Shown: positions 6,884 to 14,848 of the stretch, piece after piece | Position numbering within the stretch: the stretch's first letter is position 1 | How the letters are laid out: every line of letters starts with the position of its first letter | Assembly (NCBI GenBank): GCA_964499955.1 | Contig: CAZCMI010000013.1 | Location: 1-26,695 of the forward strand | DNA length: 26,695 bases | Direction: 5' to 3' | Source of the DNA: JAJYIV01 sp964499955 | Lineage (GTDB): Bacteria > Patescibacteriota > Patescibacteriia > UBA9934 > GWF2-40-263 | Notes under the pieces: model-generated | Seen by the model: the letters and a program-made list of their open reading frames with translations, nothing else | What the model was told of the DNA's origin: nothing | Databases searched by the model: none | Position numbers and translations under genes: made by a program

Positions 6884-7426
6884 GTGCGCGTCATCGCTGT
6901 CGCGTTCCTCTTTCTCACCGCCGCGCCGTTTGCGGTCCTGGCACGTTCGCATGCGCCGCCGTCTGTTCTTCTCCCCGAGCCGCTCGCGGCAGGGGAATCC
7001 CTGGAGGCCGGACGTGCCTGCAAGGAAACCGGTCCGCTGACGGAGCACTGTTTCCCGCTCCTGCTGAAGCGGGAGCGTACGGGCTGGCGTTTCGCCGACG
7101 GGGCGGATGCCGGACCCGCGTACCGCGCGGTGCGCCGGTATGAGCACGTCATCGGGTTCCGCTACTGGCTGGCGGAGCAGGGGAAGGAGACGTTTCTCCT
7201 GCAGCCCGGCCCGGCCGGATGGCGCCAGTGGCGCGTGGTTTCCTACGGCCTGCGCCGCGACGGCACGCCGCTCGTGCTGGCCAAGCCGGGCGTGTCGGCC
7301 GGGGCATACGTGTTCTGGGCCGACTACGTGGACGGCCCGTTCCAAGACGCCCACATCGCCCGCCGCACGGACGGGGAACCGATCGTGCTGGTGGACGGCC
7401 AGACGTGGGAACCGTTCTGGGACTGA
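6884..7426 (+). CDS. Secreted protein of unknown function
   Basis: 180 aa starting at GTG, chosen because AAAGGAG sits 6 nt upstream and the N-terminus then is an uninterrupted signal peptide (basic start, hydrophobic core ~3-19, then ARSHA as a possible cleavage region). The mature part has two cysteines (ACKETG and EHCFP) that could form a disulfide. It is rich in Trp and Tyr (GFRYWL, WRQWRVV, YVFWADYVDG) with alternating hydrophobic pattern, suggesting a beta-rich fold. No family recognised. It follows the HAD gene but has its own promoter, and ends at the terminator 7483-7516. Confidence 0.75.
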   Translation: MRVIAVAFLFLTAAPFAVLARSHAPPSVLLPEPLAAGESLEAGRACKETGPLTEHCFPLLLKRERTGWRFADGADAGPAYRAVRRYEHVIGFRYWLAEQGKETFLLQPGPAGWRQWRVVSYGLRRDGTPLVLAKPGVSAGAYVFWADYVDGPFQDAHIARRTDGEPIVLVDGQTWEPFWD

Positions 7427-7482
7427 CGCCTACATCTGCGGGTACGCTCGGCAGCTCGATCTGCGGCCCGTTCCATCTTCTG

Positions 7483-7516
7483 CCCTCTCTCGCTCACGCG
7501 GGGGAGGGTGTTTTTT
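7483..7516 (+). terminator. Terminator after the secreted unknown gene
   Basis: CCCTC (7483-7487) pairs with GAGGG (7504-7508), with inner CGC/GCG, followed by TG and six T (7511-7516). Confidence 0.75.
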
Positions 7517-7524
7517 GTTGCGGC

Positions 7525-7560
7525 AAACGAAAACCGCGCCCGTTGCGGGGCGCGGCGTTT
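7525..7560 (-). terminator. Terminator of the DUF488 gene
   Basis: A perfect 8-bp stem, CCGCGCCC (7534-7541) with GGGCGCGG (7548-7555). Read on the minus strand it is followed by TTTTCGTTT, directly after the DUF488 stop codon. The plus-strand side (CGTTT) is weaker, so it mainly serves the minus strand. Confidence 0.8.
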
Positions 7561-7561
7561 C

Positions 7562-7915
7562 TTATTTCCGCAGGTATGTGCGCAGCGCCGGTACGTGCGA
7601 CCGTTCGGGTTCTTTGGCAGCCGTCACGAGGGTCACAGCGCCCGTGGTGGCGCGCACGGTTTTCCGCAGGTCGGCCGCTGTCGGATTTCCCTTCAACTCG
7701 GCGGTGTATTTTTTAGAAAAGGCGGCGAAGCGACGGTCCGGGTCCTCGTGGAACCATTGACGTAACGCCGTGCTGGGTGCCGCGTCCTTCGCCCATTGGT
7801 CGATATGGGCGGCTGCCTTCGTTACGCCGCGCGGCCACAGACGATCCACCAGAATACGCATGCCATCGGCGGGCACCGCGGGTTCATAGGCGCGTTTTAC
7901 GTACAAGCGGGGCAT
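7562..7915 (-). CDS. DUF488 family protein (YeaO-like)
   Basis: 117 aa. Family hallmarks: YVKRAYEP near the start, ILVDRLWPRG (~21-30), LRQWFHEDPDRRF in the middle and VTLVTAAKEPERSHVPAL at the end. DUF488 proteins are small soluble proteins of unresolved function, often encoded near stress or metal genes. The start is the ATG at 7915; a TTG four codons upstream is unlikely. The base before the ATG is T on the coding strand, and no SD is seen. It converges on the secreted-protein gene and forms the left edge of the low-GC island. Confidence 0.88.
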   Translation of the reverse strand: MPRLYVKRAYEPAVPADGMRILVDRLWPRGVTKAAAHIDQWAKDAAPSTALRQWFHEDPDRRFAAFSKKYTAELKGNPTAADLRKTVRATTGAVTLVTAAKEPERSHVPALRTYLRK

Positions 7916-8127
7916 AGGGGAGGGCAAGGGGAAACCGTATCCAGTGTACCAAGGATGCGACGGGTGGGCACGGTTGGATGGTACGGAATGCGGGATTGGG
8001 TATCCAGGACGAACCGGCTGACGCCATGGCCGAAGTGAAGGAAAACCGGAAATCAGATACCATGTTTCTTAGATAGGTGCTACTCCTCAGTTTTTGGGGA
8101 TAAGTAAGAGAAAAACCTTTCGTACGT
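7916..8127. other. Intergenic boundary between high-GC backbone and RM island
   Basis: Separates the DUF488 gene (minus) from hsdM (plus). A possible minus-strand promoter for DUF488 is TACACT preceded by TGG (plus-strand 7943-7948), about 28 nt before its ATG, with only a poor -35. From about 8040 onward the sequence becomes clearly A/T-richer, marking the island edge. No tRNA, attachment-site repeat or convincing hsdM promoter is seen. Confidence 0.5.
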
Positions 8128-9681
8128 ATGGCAAAAACAACCCAAAATAAGAAAGAAGAAGGTCGTTTTGAAACACAGTTATTTGCTGCGGCGGATAAGT
8201 TGCGCAAAAACATCGACGCCGCCGAATACAAGCATGTGGTGCTTGGTTTGATTTTCCTCAAGTACATTTCCGATAGTTTTGAGGAACTGCACCAAAAGCT
8301 GCTTACGGGAGAAGGAGAATATGCAGGGGCGAATCCGGAGGATCCAGATGAATATGCAGCGGAAAGCGTCTTTTGGGTGCCTCCGACGGCACGGTGGTCC
8401 TATCTCCATGCTCGCGCCAAACTTCCCACTGTGGGGAAAGATTTAGATGCGGCCATGGACGCCATTGAAAAGGCAAACCCAACGCTCAAAGGTGTTTTGC
8501 CGAAAGTGTTCGCCTCCCCAAATTTGGACAAGATGGCGCTTGGGGGGCTCATCGATCTGATCGGCAATATTGCGCTTGGGGACGAAGCGGCAAAATCCAA
8601 GGACGTTCTGGGTCGTGTGTATGAGTACTTCCTTGGAGAGTTTGCGTCGCTTGAGGGAAAGAAAGGCGGTCAGTTCTATACACCTAAGTCTATCGTGGAA
8701 TTGATGGTAGAGATGATTGAGCCATTACACGGTCGTGTGTATGACCCGGCCTGTGGTTCAGGCGGCATGTTCATCATGAGTGAAAAATTCGTAAAGGAAC
8801 ATCGTGGTCGTTTGGATGACATCTCTATCTACGGTCAAGAAAGCAATCACACGACTTACCGTCTTGCTCGCATGAACCTTGCGATTCGTGGGATTGATGG
8901 TTCACAGGTGAAGTGGAACAACGAAGGTTCATTTTTGAAAGATGCACACCCTGATTTGCGTGCTGATTACATTCTTGCTAATCCGCCGTTCAATCAAAGC
9001 GATTGGGGGCAGGAAATCTTGCAGAGCGATCCGCGTTGGCAGTACGGTCTGCCGCCATCTGGAAACGCGAACTTTGCATGGATGCAGCACATAATCTTTC
9101 ATCTCGCGCCAAAAGGGGTGATGGCGATGGTGTTGGCGAATGGTTCGTTGTCCTCCAATCAGAGTGGGGAAGGGGAGATCCGCAAGAAAATTGTGGATGC
9201 AGATTTAGTGGACTGCATCGTAGCGCTCCCAAAGCAGCTGTTCTACAACACCGGTATCCCTGCCTGTTTGTGGTTTATCTCGCGCAAACGTCTTGGGAAT
9301 GGTGATCGAAAACGCACAGGTGAAGTACTGTTTATTGATGCGTCCGAGATGGGGTATTTGGTTGATCGTACGCACCGTGACTTTACCCAGGAAGACATCA
9401 AAAAAATTGTCGGTACGTATCACGAGTGGCGGCAGAAGGAAAATACATACGAAGACATCAGGGGTTTTTGCAAGTCCGCTACGATGGCAGATATCCAAAA
9501 GCATGGATACGTCCTTACACCTGGGCGCTATGTTGGCATTCCGGACAGTGTAGAAGATACAGAACCATTTGCGGAAAAAATGACCCGGCTCACTGGCCAG
9601 TTGAAAGCACAGATGGCTGAAGAAGAGAAATTAAATGAAGAGATCAAAAAGCAACTCAAAAAAGTAGGGTTTGAAATATAG
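8128..9681 (+). CDS. hsdM: Type I restriction-modification system, DNA methyltransferase subunit
   Basis: 517-aa HsdM, an N6-adenine methyltransferase that works with HsdS in methylation and with HsdS and HsdR in restriction. The N-terminal helical domain (~13-170, with KYKHVVLGLIFLKYISD-type sequence) is followed by EGKKGGQFYTP (~176-186), the SAM-binding motif DPACGSGG (206-213) and the catalytic NPPF (285-288). A C-terminal helical tail (~480-517) is consistent with HsdS contact. The length is normal. It is the first gene of the island cluster; the next ATG follows its stop by 5 nt. Codon third positions are far more A/T-rich than in the flanking genes, a sign of transfer. T at -1, no SD. 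Confidence 0.97.
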   Translation: MAKTTQNKKEEGRFETQLFAAADKLRKNIDAAEYKHVVLGLIFLKYISDSFEELHQKLLTGEGEYAGANPEDPDEYAAESVFWVPPTARWSYLHARAKLPTVGKDLDAAMDAIEKANPTLKGVLPKVFASPNLDKMALGGLIDLIGNIALGDEAAKSKDVLGRVYEYFLGEFASLEGKKGGQFYTPKSIVELMVEMIEPLHGRVYDPACGSGGMFIMSEKFVKEHRGRLDDISIYGQESNHTTYRLARMNLAIRGIDGSQVKWNNEGSFLKDAHPDLRADYILANPPFNQSDWGQEILQSDPRWQYGLPPSGNANFAWMQHIIFHLAPKGVMAMVLANGSLSSNQSGEGEIRKKIVDADLVDCIVALPKQLFYNTGIPACLWFISRKRLGNGDRKRTGEVLFIDASEMGYLVDRTHRDFTQEDIKKIVGTYHEWRQKENTYEDIRGFCKSATMADIQKHGYVLTPGRYVGIPDSVEDTEPFAEKMTRLTGQLKAQMAEEEKLNEEIKKQLKKVGFEI

Positions 9682-9686
9682 AATAT

Positions 9687-11111
9687 ATGTCTGAAGAAGA
9701 AATTCTTATAGAAATTGAAAAAGCGGTTGCGGCAAATACAGAGACAGACAAGGTGGAGTTTAAGGATGCACGCGGTGGGTTTCCAAAAACATCTATACAA
9801 CAAAGTGTTTCTGCTTTTGGAAATACAGAAGGCGGGGTTATTGTATTGGGTGTTGCCGAAACACCACAGAAGTCATTTCAAGTTGTTGGTGTGACGAATA
9901 GCTCCGATGCGCAGGAACGTATGACAAATCTTGCGGCGTCGGACATGAATGTTGTATTGCGGTTTGGCTATCACCTCCTTTCTTTGAGAGGGAAAACGGT
10001 ACTCGCCATATACGTTCCTAAGTGTCAGAACCATTCGAAGCCGTATTATATTAGAGCTCTTGGTTTACCATCAGGTGCTTATGTACGAGACGGAAATACA
10101 GATCGTCGAATGACTGAGGAAGAAATGTACGACTATATCCGCAATGCACAAGGAGACGATTTTGATAGCCATGTTGCTGATGGTCTTACTGAGGCCGATC
10201 TCTCGATGGACAAAATTAAACGATTTTTGCAAAAGAGCGCACAGAAAACAGGGCGTGATATTGCTCACGGTGGTACGTCAGCAGACGTACTCGCAAATAT
10301 TGGTGTATTGAAAGATCACGAAGGCGTTCTGCGTCCCACGATTGCTGGTTACCTTATTTTTGCCAAAGAGCCGCCGCAACAGAAACACCAATTCGAGCGT
10401 TATGTTATCCGTTGCGTGCGCTACAAAGGATCGGGTGCTCATACCGATATTCTCGATAAAGCGGACATAGTAGGTACTCTTGATGAACAGATAGATGCTA
10501 TGCAGGCATTTATTCTGCGCAACATTCCTAAACGCGCTGAAATTATCGGAACCAAACGCGTGGAGAAGTACGAATACCCTGAAAAGGCGATACGCGAAAT
10601 TATTGCGAATGCCGTTATACACCGCGATTACCGCATTGCGGAGACGTATACACAGGTTAATGTGTTTGAAGATCGTATAGAGGTATTCAACCCAGGCAAC
10701 CTGCCGCCAGGTGTTACTGTTGAGAACATTAAGACGGCACAAATGAGCCGGAATAAAATCATTGCCGCGCGCCTGAACGATATGGATTATTTAGAGGAAT
10801 ATGGTCGCGGCATTGATATTGTCTTTACCAAGATGGAGGAGTGGGGACTCTTGCCACCGATATTCAAAAATTCATCTAACAGCTTCAAGGTAATCTTGCC
10901 TGGTGAAAGATTGAGTCAACTCAACGATCGACAGCTTGCAATATGGGGGCAAGTAATGGATAAGCACCGTATCACGCGGCGCGACGTAGAGGCGCTACTG
11001 CCGGACGTGCCAGAACAGACTATTAGCTATGATCTGCGTAAGATGCGTGATATGGGATTGGTGCGGCAAGCTGGTCAGGCACGGAATACGTATTACGAGG
11101 CCACTTTTTAG
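9687..11111 (+). CDS. AlbA_2 / HATPase_c_4 / winged-helix protein in RM locus
   Basis: 474 aa. An N-terminal AlbA_2 (Schlafen-like) domain (~20-145) shows KVEFKDARG, SVSAFGNTEGGVIVLGV and GAYVRDGNTDRRMT. A GHKL-type ATPase-like domain (~295-400) shows REIIANAVIHRDY, EDRIEVFNPGNLPPGV and EYGRGIDIVF. The C-terminal ~70 residues look like a winged helix (RRDVEALL...TISYDLRKMRDMGLV). Proteins with this architecture are often annotated as transcriptional regulators or ATP-binding proteins and recur beside defence genes, including type I RM loci. Whether it regulates the hsd genes or acts on nucleic acid in defence is open. It is packed 5 nt behind hsdM. Confidence 0.85.
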   Translation: MSEEEILIEIEKAVAANTETDKVEFKDARGGFPKTSIQQSVSAFGNTEGGVIVLGVAETPQKSFQVVGVTNSSDAQERMTNLAASDMNVVLRFGYHLLSLRGKTVLAIYVPKCQNHSKPYYIRALGLPSGAYVRDGNTDRRMTEEEMYDYIRNAQGDDFDSHVADGLTEADLSMDKIKRFLQKSAQKTGRDIAHGGTSADVLANIGVLKDHEGVLRPTIAGYLIFAKEPPQQKHQFERYVIRCVRYKGSGAHTDILDKADIVGTLDEQIDAMQAFILRNIPKRAEIIGTKRVEKYEYPEKAIREIIANAVIHRDYRIAETYTQVNVFEDRIEVFNPGNLPPGVTVENIKTAQMSRNKIIAARLNDMDYLEEYGRGIDIVFTKMEEWGLLPPIFKNSSNSFKVILPGERLSQLNDRQLAIWGQVMDKHRITRRDVEALLPDVPEQTISYDLRKMRDMGLVRQAGQARNTYYEATF

Positions 11112-11346
11112 TAGATGTTATAAGATAGGGTAAAAAGTAGCTAAAATAAGGGCATAAAGTAAAGGTTACTCATCCGTAACGATTAATAGATTTTAGGAGA
11201 AAGTGCTTAAGACTACTGCGTCAATAAGACTTAAAAAACGACGATTGGAGCAGTGGAAAACGCAGATAATGGAGCAAAGATAGGGTGAATAGAAAGAAGA
11301 TTGAGGGGTAACCGGACAATGTCGAGTTCGGCCTATAGTACCAGAT
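11112..11346. other. A/T-rich intergenic stretch inside the RM cluster
   Basis: 235 nt between the AlbA_2 gene and the first membrane protein, by far the longest gap in the island. It holds a small perfect inverted repeat GTTAC/GTAAC near 11165-11180 and a 26-codon GTG frame (11203-11283) with AGGAG 3 nt upstream. TATAGT at 11334-11339 is followed after 7 nt by the next ATG. This looks like an internal promoter region; nothing else is recognised. Confidence 0.45.
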
Positions 11347-11347
11347 A
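11334..11347 (+). promoter_or_regulatory. Possible -10 element for a leaderless internal transcript
   Basis: TATAGT (11334-11339) lies 7 nt before the ATG at 11347, the same geometry as at 759-771. No good -35 is found at 16-18 nt, so the call rests on the -10 and its position. Confidence 0.35.
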
Positions 11348-12039
11348 TGATGTACGACTTTTTAACCAAGATGGAGGTAGAAGACTTCGTGGTAATAGCG
11401 AGTAGTTTTTTAGGTGCATTTTTCGCCTTTCTCTTTTTTCTTCTCGGTGAACGAATCTTGTCTAAGTGGAAAGAACGCAAGGAAATTATTGAGGAATTAA
11501 AGAGGATATACGAATACGTTGTAGATTCTCTTTATTATTCAGTGGTGAATGTCAATGAGTGCGATGGTATTCTCAAGGCTACCAATCCAATCGTTGTTAC
11601 GCTTAATGCTTTCGTGCCGTTTCCTTTGGGGAATGGCTTGTATAGAAGCCTTGGTAAATTCAAAGTAAGAGAATCGCTCGTCTACTTTGAAACAAGTTTG
11701 CGTTTTTGCAATATTAGGATGAATAAAGTTGGTAGATACGTTGATATGTTGAATGACTTGTCGATGGATGCCATGAAAAATCAAATAGAAGACAGATATC
11801 AGGTCACCATGGACGTAAACCAGCAAAAACTAAAAGAGGATACGGAAACGGTACGCAAGCATCTGGAGGATATACAGAAGAAACGGGAGCACCTGGGTGC
11901 AGAAATCATTTTTACCTTGAAACTATTGCAGGCAAATTGGGTAAAGAGAGTATATGTATATGGAATGTTAAACATCTCAAAAACCTATCGAGAAAGACAG
12001 ATTCAAAAGATTTTATCTGGTACAAACTCTCCGACATGA
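11347..12039 (+). CDS. Single-pass membrane protein of unknown function in RM locus
   Basis: 230 aa. One hydrophobic helix near the N-terminus (~13-33, rich in Phe) is followed by a strongly basic/charged segment (LSKWKERKEIIEELKRIYEY), placing the rest in the cytoplasm by the positive-inside rule. The remainder is mostly helical and charged, with a likely coiled coil at ~155-195 (QKLKEDTETVRKHLEDIQKKREH). No family recognised. Two ATG codons stand in tandem at 11347 and 11350; either may be used. It sits between the AlbA_2 gene and a second membrane/coiled-coil protein, inside the hsdM-hsdS interval and in the same orientation. The composition matches the island, not the backbone. Confidence 0.75.
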   Translation: MMYDFLTKMEVEDFVVIASSFLGAFFAFLFFLLGERILSKWKERKEIIEELKRIYEYVVDSLYYSVVNVNECDGILKATNPIVVTLNAFVPFPLGNGLYRSLGKFKVRESLVYFETSLRFCNIRMNKVGRYVDMLNDLSMDAMKNQIEDRYQVTMDVNQQKLKEDTETVRKHLEDIQKKREHLGAEIIFTLKLLQANWVKRVYVYGMLNISKTYRERQIQKILSGTNSPT

Positions 12040-12142
12040 CGTTACTTAATCTGCAATCTAGCTGGAAAGAAATAATGTTTGTGGCAGCGGAAAGTTCAGA
12101 TGGGGGAGGGGAGGGTTAAAGGAGTAATTTGAAAGAGGATCT

Positions 12143-13039
12143 ATGTATCCAGACAATCTTCTCCAACCCGTGATACCTCCCATCGATCTACAGTTGAGCC
12201 AGGCTTCATATCTTGAGATTGTTGAGAAAACCAACCAACAACTCTCCCTTTGGTATAACCCGTATGGAGTGATGGTGGGTGTTCTCTCTCTGACGGTCGG
12301 ATTATTGGCGATCGGAGCGACCTTTTTGGTCTATAAGTTAAGTAGTGATAGTAAGAAACAGCTCCAAGAAGAGAAGGATGAACACCAACGACAGTTGGAT
12401 GAGTTTAAACGTGCGACTTCAAGCGCACTCGAAGTGGCAATGGAAGCACGGTTGCAATTAGTCCAAGAAGAGGGAAATAAGCAGATTGAAGCATTGAAGA
12501 AGAATGCGAGTAAATTAGCGATTGGCCAGACGGGTGATTTGGAACGTCAAATCCACGAGTTGCAGGAAATTTTAGAAAAACAAGAAACAACGAGTGCAAC
12601 TGTACCACCAGGATCTTTAATCTCTGCGGAGAGTTTAAGCTTTCTCTTTTGGTACGGTAAAGATTGTAAAAGATACGCAATTCAGACAGACGACGTTTTT
12701 CATTCCTGGTTTCCTTCCGTGCGGTTTCGTCCACTGATTCGGTCCCTCTCAGATGCTCAGGTGGCAGCCATTCCATTGGCGGGCAATATTACGTATCGTG
12801 CCGGCACTCGTCTGATTAAAATAGCAAGTGATACAAAAATTTATGCTGTTGCACGCAACGGAGTCATCCATTGGATTCCACGAGAAGAAACGATAGTTCA
12901 GATCTTTGGGTCAGATTGGCAACGTCTTTTGGTTACAGTCTATGATGTTCTATTCGTGGACTACACAGTAGGCTACTCTATTAACAGTCCTGCAGATTTC
13001 AATCCGACAGAGGAAGAACGACTCCATGAATTGCCTTAG
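12143..13039 (+). CDS. TM/coiled-coil protein with a CPR surface-type repeat module
   Basis: 298 aa. A hydrophobic helix (~43-64) is followed by a long charged coiled coil (~68-148: Lys, Glu and Gln-rich). A C-terminal domain (~164-282) appears to contain two related units: YGKDCKRYAI...VFHSWFPS and the better preserved GNITYRAGTRLIKIASD, KIYAVARNGVIHWIP, IFGSDWQ and FVDYTVG. I recognise this from repeat modules common in exported proteins of Patescibacteria (pattern: GN-TYRPGT-LVKI, VYAV--GGVLRWI, LYGxDW); no search was run. The positive-inside rule is ambiguous, so the side on which the module lies is uncertain. A weak GAGG sits 4 nt before the ATG. It is followed by hsdS after 1 nt. Confidence 0.75.
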   Translation: MYPDNLLQPVIPPIDLQLSQASYLEIVEKTNQQLSLWYNPYGVMVGVLSLTVGLLAIGATFLVYKLSSDSKKQLQEEKDEHQRQLDEFKRATSSALEVAMEARLQLVQEEGNKQIEALKKNASKLAIGQTGDLERQIHELQEILEKQETTSATVPPGSLISAESLSFLFWYGKDCKRYAIQTDDVFHSWFPSVRFRPLIRSLSDAQVAAIPLAGNITYRAGTRLIKIASDTKIYAVARNGVIHWIPREETIVQIFGSDWQRLLVTVYDVLFVDYTVGYSINSPADFNPTEEERLHELP

Positions 13040-13040
13040 T

Positions 13041-14189
13041 ATGAAAACGGATTGGAAAGAAACGACACTTGGGAAAGAAGTAGTCTTTCAGAGGGGATTT
13101 GATTTACCCGCAACTGAACGGAAAGAAGGAAGATTCCCGTTATTTACAGCAAGTGGACAGGATGGTTTTCACTCCGAATACAAAGTCAAAGGGCCTGGGA
13201 TCGTAACCGGACGAAGTGGCACGCTCGGACAGGTATTTTTTATTGAGGATGATTTTTGGCCTCTCAATACAACACTCTGGGTAAAGGACTTTCGAGGTAA
13301 CGATAAGAAGTTCTTTTATTATCTTTTGAAGACACTGAAGCTCGAGAGATACAATGCAGGCTCTGGTGTCCCGACTCTAAATAGAAATCATTTAGATCAT
13401 TACCCACTGCGTTTACCTAGTGTAGACGATCAGCACGCCATTGCCGCAGTTCTTTCAAGTTTGGACGATAAAATTGAATTACTGCACAAACAAAACGAAA
13501 CTCTGGAGCGCCTCGCTGTTACCCTCTTCCACGAATGGTTTATCCGCCCCACCACTTCTGCACACTTCCCCGAAGGCTGGCGTATATACCGCCTTGGTGA
13601 GCTTGCAGATGTGATTTCTGGCTATGCGTACAAAGGTACAGATCTAGTGGAGAGTTCGTCGGTGGGAATGGTGAACTTAAAGAATTTTGAACGCAACGGT
13701 GGTTTTAGGGTAGATGGATTAAAGCCCATAAAGGGCGAACCGAAAGCGTCACAAGAAGTAAAGATTGGGGACGTGGTAGTTGCACACACAGACCTAACAC
13801 AGGATGCAGAAGTACTTGGTAATACAGCGATTATTTCTGATGCGGGCTCTTATGAACGGCTCTATATTTCAATGGACGTTGCCAAAGTGGAGCCGAAATT
13901 AAAAATATCCCGCGCTTTCCTATACTTCTTGATGCGAACGCACAGTTTCAAACAGTACTGTATAGGGTACGCAAACGGAACTACTGTTTTACATTTACCA
14001 CGCACAGCTGTGTCTGTTTATGAAGTCGGGTTACCCATAGATTTGGGAAACGAGACAGTACGTGAGTTTGATGCCTTGGCGGCATCTGTTACGCAGAAAA
14101 TCACAGCAAATATTCGGAGGGTTCGCACACTCACTGCGACTCGTGATACGTTGCTTCCGCGCCTGATGAGTGGGGAGATTCGGGTATAA
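13041..14189 (+). CDS. hsdS: Type I restriction-modification system, specificity subunit
   Basis: 382-aa HsdS, which gives the HsdM/HsdR complex its bipartite DNA target. Two target-recognition domains (~5-125 and ~172-340), each opening with the typical W-x-x-x-x-LG(E) element (WKETTLGKEV; WRIYRLGELADV), are each followed by a conserved helical spacer. The first spacer is LPSVDDQHAIAAVLSSLDDKIE with NETLERLA (~128-165); the second ends in RDTLLPRLMSGEI (~367-380). Both halves are intact. The ATG at 13041 is taken as the start; an in-frame ATG at 13026 would overlap the upstream gene. The DNA target cannot be read from sequence alone. Confidence 0.95.
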   Translation: MKTDWKETTLGKEVVFQRGFDLPATERKEGRFPLFTASGQDGFHSEYKVKGPGIVTGRSGTLGQVFFIEDDFWPLNTTLWVKDFRGNDKKFFYYLLKTLKLERYNAGSGVPTLNRNHLDHYPLRLPSVDDQHAIAAVLSSLDDKIELLHKQNETLERLAVTLFHEWFIRPTTSAHFPEGWRIYRLGELADVISGYAYKGTDLVESSSVGMVNLKNFERNGGFRVDGLKPIKGEPKASQEVKIGDVVVAHTDLTQDAEVLGNTAIISDAGSYERLYISMDVAKVEPKLKISRAFLYFLMRTHSFKQYCIGYANGTTVLHLPRTAVSVYEVGLPIDLGNETVREFDALAASVTQKITANIRRVRTLTATRDTLLPRLMSGEIRV

Positions 14190-14204
14190 CACTGGCCCCA
14201 AAAT

Positions 14205-14843
14205 ATGACCGCAGCTATATCAAACACAGTCGACAAGATGACAGAAATTGTTCGGGAAAGATTCTTCACCCCGATGTATTTCTACTTCTTAACTTCGTGG
14301 GCTGTGGTGAATTGGAGGTTTATTTACACGCTTTTGTTCGTTGATAACGACTTTATTTGGACGCATTTTTCCATGACCAAGGTTGAGTATTTGGCATCCA
14401 TGTATGGTAATAATTGGTTTCTGGCGTGCCTTCATCTGCTGTTGATCCCCGCGTCAGCTTCTTATTTTGCGGTCTGGTGGCTATCAAAACTTTCGGAGAG
14501 ATTCTTTCGGCGATATGAGGAACATCAGATGAATAAACGCGCTATCCAACGTGAAGTTGAGTACCGTGAAAAGGTTGCATTTGTAAAAGGGCAGCGGGAA
14601 ATCCGAGAACAGGAATTAGACAAACGGATACCGTATGAGCAGAACGAAGAATTTAATCATTCCTTGGATGATTCGCAGCCCCTCGTGCAAATTGCGGGTG
14701 TAGAGCTCTTGCCAAGTGAAACGCTCTATAGAACTGATTATGAGGCCTACAAAGAACAGCTGGCAGAGTATGAAGCGAACTTGATGCAGATGGGGGAAGA
14801 CTTGGCAACGCAGGCAGAAATTGATAAACGGAGAGGAAAATAG
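14205..14843 (+). CDS. Two-TM, coiled-coil membrane protein of unknown function between hsdS and hsdR
   Basis: 212 aa. Two hydrophobic helices (~24-46 and ~70-94) form a hairpin with a short loop containing aromatic residues. Basic residues at RERF before the first and at SERFFRRYEEH after the second predict that both ends are cytoplasmic. A long charged helical tail with coiled-coil character (~97-165) follows, then an acidic C-terminal part with a second short helix (~180-210). No family recognised. It begins 15 nt after hsdS and ends 5 nt before hsdR, so it is embedded in the same operon. T at -1 and no SD. Confidence 0.78.
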   Translation: MTAAISNTVDKMTEIVRERFFTPMYFYFLTSWAVVNWRFIYTLLFVDNDFIWTHFSMTKVEYLASMYGNNWFLACLHLLLIPASASYFAVWWLSKLSERFFRRYEEHQMNKRAIQREVEYREKVAFVKGQREIREQELDKRIPYEQNEEFNHSLDDSQPLVQIAGVELLPSETLYRTDYEAYKEQLAEYEANLMQMGEDLATQAEIDKRRGK

Positions 14844-14848
14844 TTTTT

